Source: Denitrovibrio acetiphilus DSM 12809
Lineage (GTDB): Bacteria > Chrysiogenota > Deferribacteres > Deferribacterales > Geovibrionaceae
Length of the DNA stretch: 64,000 nt
Direction: 5' to 3'
NCBI RefSeq assembly: GCF_000025725.1
Contig: NC_013943.1
Span: 992,001 to 1,056,000 of the forward strand
Below the pieces are notes generated by a model. That model was not told the origin of the DNA. It made no database searches and was given only the letters and a program-made list of their open reading frames with translations. Position numbers and translations under genes: made by a program. This document shows, one piece after another, positions 62,198 through 64,000 of the stretch (the first letter of the stretch is position 1; the number at the start of each line of letters is the position of its first letter).

Positions 62198-63010
62198 TTA
62201 AAAAGGAACTTCGTTGAGAACTGCACCGAGTTTGCTTACGGATTTTTGAACTTTGTGGTCTGCCAGTAGTTCTTCTTTGTCTTTCATGACAGCTTTGAGG
62301 TCGTCGCCAAGTGTTTTCCTGAGACTTTCCGCCATGTTTAATATTTGTTCAGGTTTCTCTTTTTTAGCCATCAGAAGCTTTAACTGGTCGCTGTGCTGCT
62401 TCATCTCCGGGATCATCTTTTTAATAGAGCTGACAAAGGCATCTGTGGCAGTGACAGCTTTTCTCGCTGTTGAGGCTTCCTGCATCTTGGCAACATATCT
62501 TTGGGAAAGCCCCAGAAAGGAATCCATAACATTTGTAATGCCTTTGATAGAAGACTCATCAATTTCTGTGCTGTCAGCAATCATCTGAGTTGCCATGCCG
62601 TCCAGACCTCCGGCAATGGATTTGGATACCTCTGCTGCCACATCACCGCCAAACTGGTTTACACCGAAGAGTGGGTTGTTTCCCACTACGATATCAAATT
62701 CTGCAAAGGTTTCCATAAAGTCTGAATCAGCCATATACTGACCCATTTTCCCGTAAAATTTAGTGACCTCTGTACTGAGAAGTTTTCCTATGGTGTCGCT
62801 TATTCTTTTCAGTTCTTCATCTGTCTGAGACCTGTCGCAGTAGTCGTCAGCAATATCTTCAAGGTCTGGGTACTGGCTTTTGATACTATGGCTGCATGTA
62901 CTGATTGCCTCCATAAGTGTTTTTTTATCAGAAGCCTCTTCAAGGTCTTTCATATATTTTTCAACTATTACAAGTTGTTCTTGCATTATGCGGATGGTTT
63001 TATCGTTCAT
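62198..63010 (-). CDS. Helical protein of unknown function
   Basis: A 270-residue soluble protein, nearly all alpha-helical: N-terminal coiled coil (QEQLVIVEKYMKDLEEASDKK), a central part with VGNNPLFGVNQFGGDVAAEV, and a C-terminal coiled coil (KLLMAKKEKPEQILNMAESL). No signal peptide or membrane helix. GAGGAAAAC precedes the ATG. No family recognised. Lies downstream of ctaB with a 31-base gap, possibly in the same transcript. Confidence 0.6.
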   Translation of the reverse strand: MNDKTIRIMQEQLVIVEKYMKDLEEASDKKTLMEAISTCSHSIKSQYPDLEDIADDYCDRSQTDEELKRISDTIGKLLSTEVTKFYGKMGQYMADSDFMETFAEFDIVVGNNPLFGVNQFGGDVAAEVSKSIAGGLDGMATQMIADSTEIDESSIKGITNVMDSFLGLSQRYVAKMQEASTARKAVTATDAFVSSIKKMIPEMKQHSDQLKLLMAKKEKPEQILNMAESLRKTLGDDLKAVMKDKEELLADHKVQKSVSKLGAVLNEVPF

Positions 63011-63041
63011 GTTTTCCTCGTGAATAATATTATCTGGGAGT

Positions 63042-63875
63042 TTAAAGGATTATTCGGTCAACTACAAGCATTAGGAAGAAAATAACCATACATAAGTTCA
63101 GAATATGAAATGTTTTTGTGCTGCTTTTCCTTACGCAAAGCATAGCAGAGGCAAAGACTATTGTTGTGCCGAGATGAGCGGCAGACATCGCCTGAAAGCA
63201 GTATACGTTAGAGACAGGAATGAAAAACAGTGCACAGATAAAAGCTGCCAGCCATGTGTTTATAAAAAGTTCCGCTTTCGGCTTGCCATAAACAGAGGAG
63301 AGAGTTTTGAAACCTGCAAGGCGGTAGTCTGCGCTGAATCTTTCAGACAGAAGGGCGAAGTGAGGTGTCTGCCAGATATAGAGGACCACTGCAACAGTCA
63401 TAATGTCAGGCGAGAAAGCACTCCCGCCAACAGCAACATAGCCCATCACAGGCGGTATGGCTCCTGTTACTGAGCCTATCAGAAGAGCGAATGGAGATAT
63501 CTTTTTCATAGGGGTGTATATGAAGTTGTAAACCATTATGGTAAAGGGTAAAAAGACCAGACCTGCAATACTGCCAGCCATGATCATCATTGAAGCGGAA
63601 AGTGCCAGCATAAACACAGCTAATCTCACTGCTTCGAAGCCTGACATTGCACCACTGGCTACAGGGCGGCGTCTGGTGCGGAGCATTAGCTTGTCTTCTC
63701 TGCTTTCCTGATATTGGTTGAGGGCTGAGCTTCCGGCAGAGAGAAACACAGCGGAAGCAGCAGCGTAAAAATGTTCTCTGTTTAGAAGCGAGTCGTAAAG
63801 GCAGGCCCCGGCAAAAGCCGAAAGACCTACCATTACTGATATTTTTGGTCTGAATAGCTGAATTGTTTCTGTCAT
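63042..63875 (-). CDS. ctaB: Heme O synthase (protoheme IX farnesyltransferase)
   Basis: A 277-residue UbiA-family prenyltransferase with about nine membrane helices and the diphosphate-binding motif NQYQESREDKLMLRTRRRP (NxxxDxxxD form) plus the second Asp-rich loop (RFSADYRLAGFKTLSSVYG). It adds farnesyl to heme B for heme-copper oxidases. Its ATG overlaps the stop of the upstream cytochrome gene (TGATG), a setting typical of cytochrome oxidase operons. Confidence 0.88.
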   Translation of the reverse strand: MTETIQLFRPKISVMVGLSAFAGACLYDSLLNREHFYAAASAVFLSAGSSALNQYQESREDKLMLRTRRRPVASGAMSGFEAVRLAVFMLALSASMMIMAGSIAGLVFLPFTIMVYNFIYTPMKKISPFALLIGSVTGAIPPVMGYVAVGGSAFSPDIMTVAVVLYIWQTPHFALLSERFSADYRLAGFKTLSSVYGKPKAELFINTWLAAFICALFFIPVSNVYCFQAMSAAHLGTTIVFASAMLCVRKSSTKTFHILNLCMVIFFLMLVVDRIIL

Positions 63876-64000
63876 CAGTCTTTCAGGGTGTTAAAGTATT
63901 CGATAAGAGCTTTGATCTGTTCATCATCCAGATAGTCATAAGGCGGCATAGATTCGTCAAAACCGTCAACGATGTATTCTGAAGGGTGAGTGATAGAGCT
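63875..64000 (-). CDS. C-terminal end of a cytochrome c or oxidase subunit II, 5' end outside window
   Basis: 42 codons up to the stop, reading SSITHPSEYIVDGFDESMPP then YDYLDDEQIKALIEYFNTL. The methionine in ESMPPY with a following helix is the usual end of a cytochrome c domain, where that Met is the heme ligand. The ctaB neighbour favours subunit II with a fused cytochrome c domain, but a free cytochrome c cannot be excluded. Confidence 0.65.
   Translation of the reverse strand, partial: SSITHPSEYIVDGFDESMPPYDYLDDEQIKALIEYFNTLKD

Overview
The window reads as chromosomal DNA from a Gram-negative (diderm), anaerobically respiring bacterium. Outer-membrane TonB-dependent receptors, lipoprotein signals, TonB/ExbBD genes, a nitrous-oxide-reductase maturation cluster and heme-O synthase all point that way. 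Moderately AT-rich coding DNA, clade-II-type nos genes and many TonB systems would fit Deferribacterota (Denitrovibrio/Geovibrio-like). That assignment is an impression from gene content, not from a database match.

Layout. 1-2.9 kb: the tail of a nos cluster (NapH-like ferredoxin protein, NosF, a tandem NosL, NosY) closed by a terminator. 3.0-3.3 kb: a small RRM RNA-binding protein. 3.6-14.3 kb: a metallophore import locus with two AraC-type regulators, a three-gene ECF-like transporter, two exporter-fold ABC proteins of the YbtP/YbtQ kind and a TonB receptor; two good Fur-box matches lie here. 14.8-36.7 kb: a compact run of 16 same-strand genes behind another Fur-box match. It encodes a 1072-residue surface-type lipoprotein, a TonB receptor, an ABC module with a DUF4857-like protein, a complete TtpC-type TonB2 energiser (DUF3450, TtpC, ExbB, ExbD, TonB, TPR), an M16 zinc peptidase lipoprotein and a YejABEF peptide importer. 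I read this as a Fus-like system: iron-regulated capture of a protein or peptide, periplasmic proteolysis, then peptide import. It is the most interesting item in the window.

36.8-42 kb: a J-domain protein, the Uup ABC-F ATPase, and an ECF sigma operon whose anti-sigma factor and neighbouring lipoprotein share a glycogen-binding-like domain. 42.1 kb: tRNA-Gly(CCC), then a periplasmic dienelactone-hydrolase-like protein. 43.0-49.6 kb: a second TonB receptor/FecBCDE-type importer operon with an embedded SAM methyltransferase, divergent from a Crp/Fnr regulator.

49.6-52.4 kb: a histidine kinase gene broken by two insertion sequences, an IS200/IS605 element and an IS3-family element. Removing both (and one copy of the 4-bp target duplication) restores a continuous 343-codon frame. 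52.5-64 kb: a chemoreceptor with duplicated Cache domains and a zinc-binding CZB domain, an orphan receiver, an ArsR regulator, a non-canonical PEP/pyruvate-binding protein, a nitrilase-type amidase, a lipoprotein, a small zinc ribbon, a gene-less IS200-like element, a helical protein of unknown function, heme-O synthase and the end of a cytochrome c/oxidase gene. No CRISPR array, rRNA or prophage was seen.
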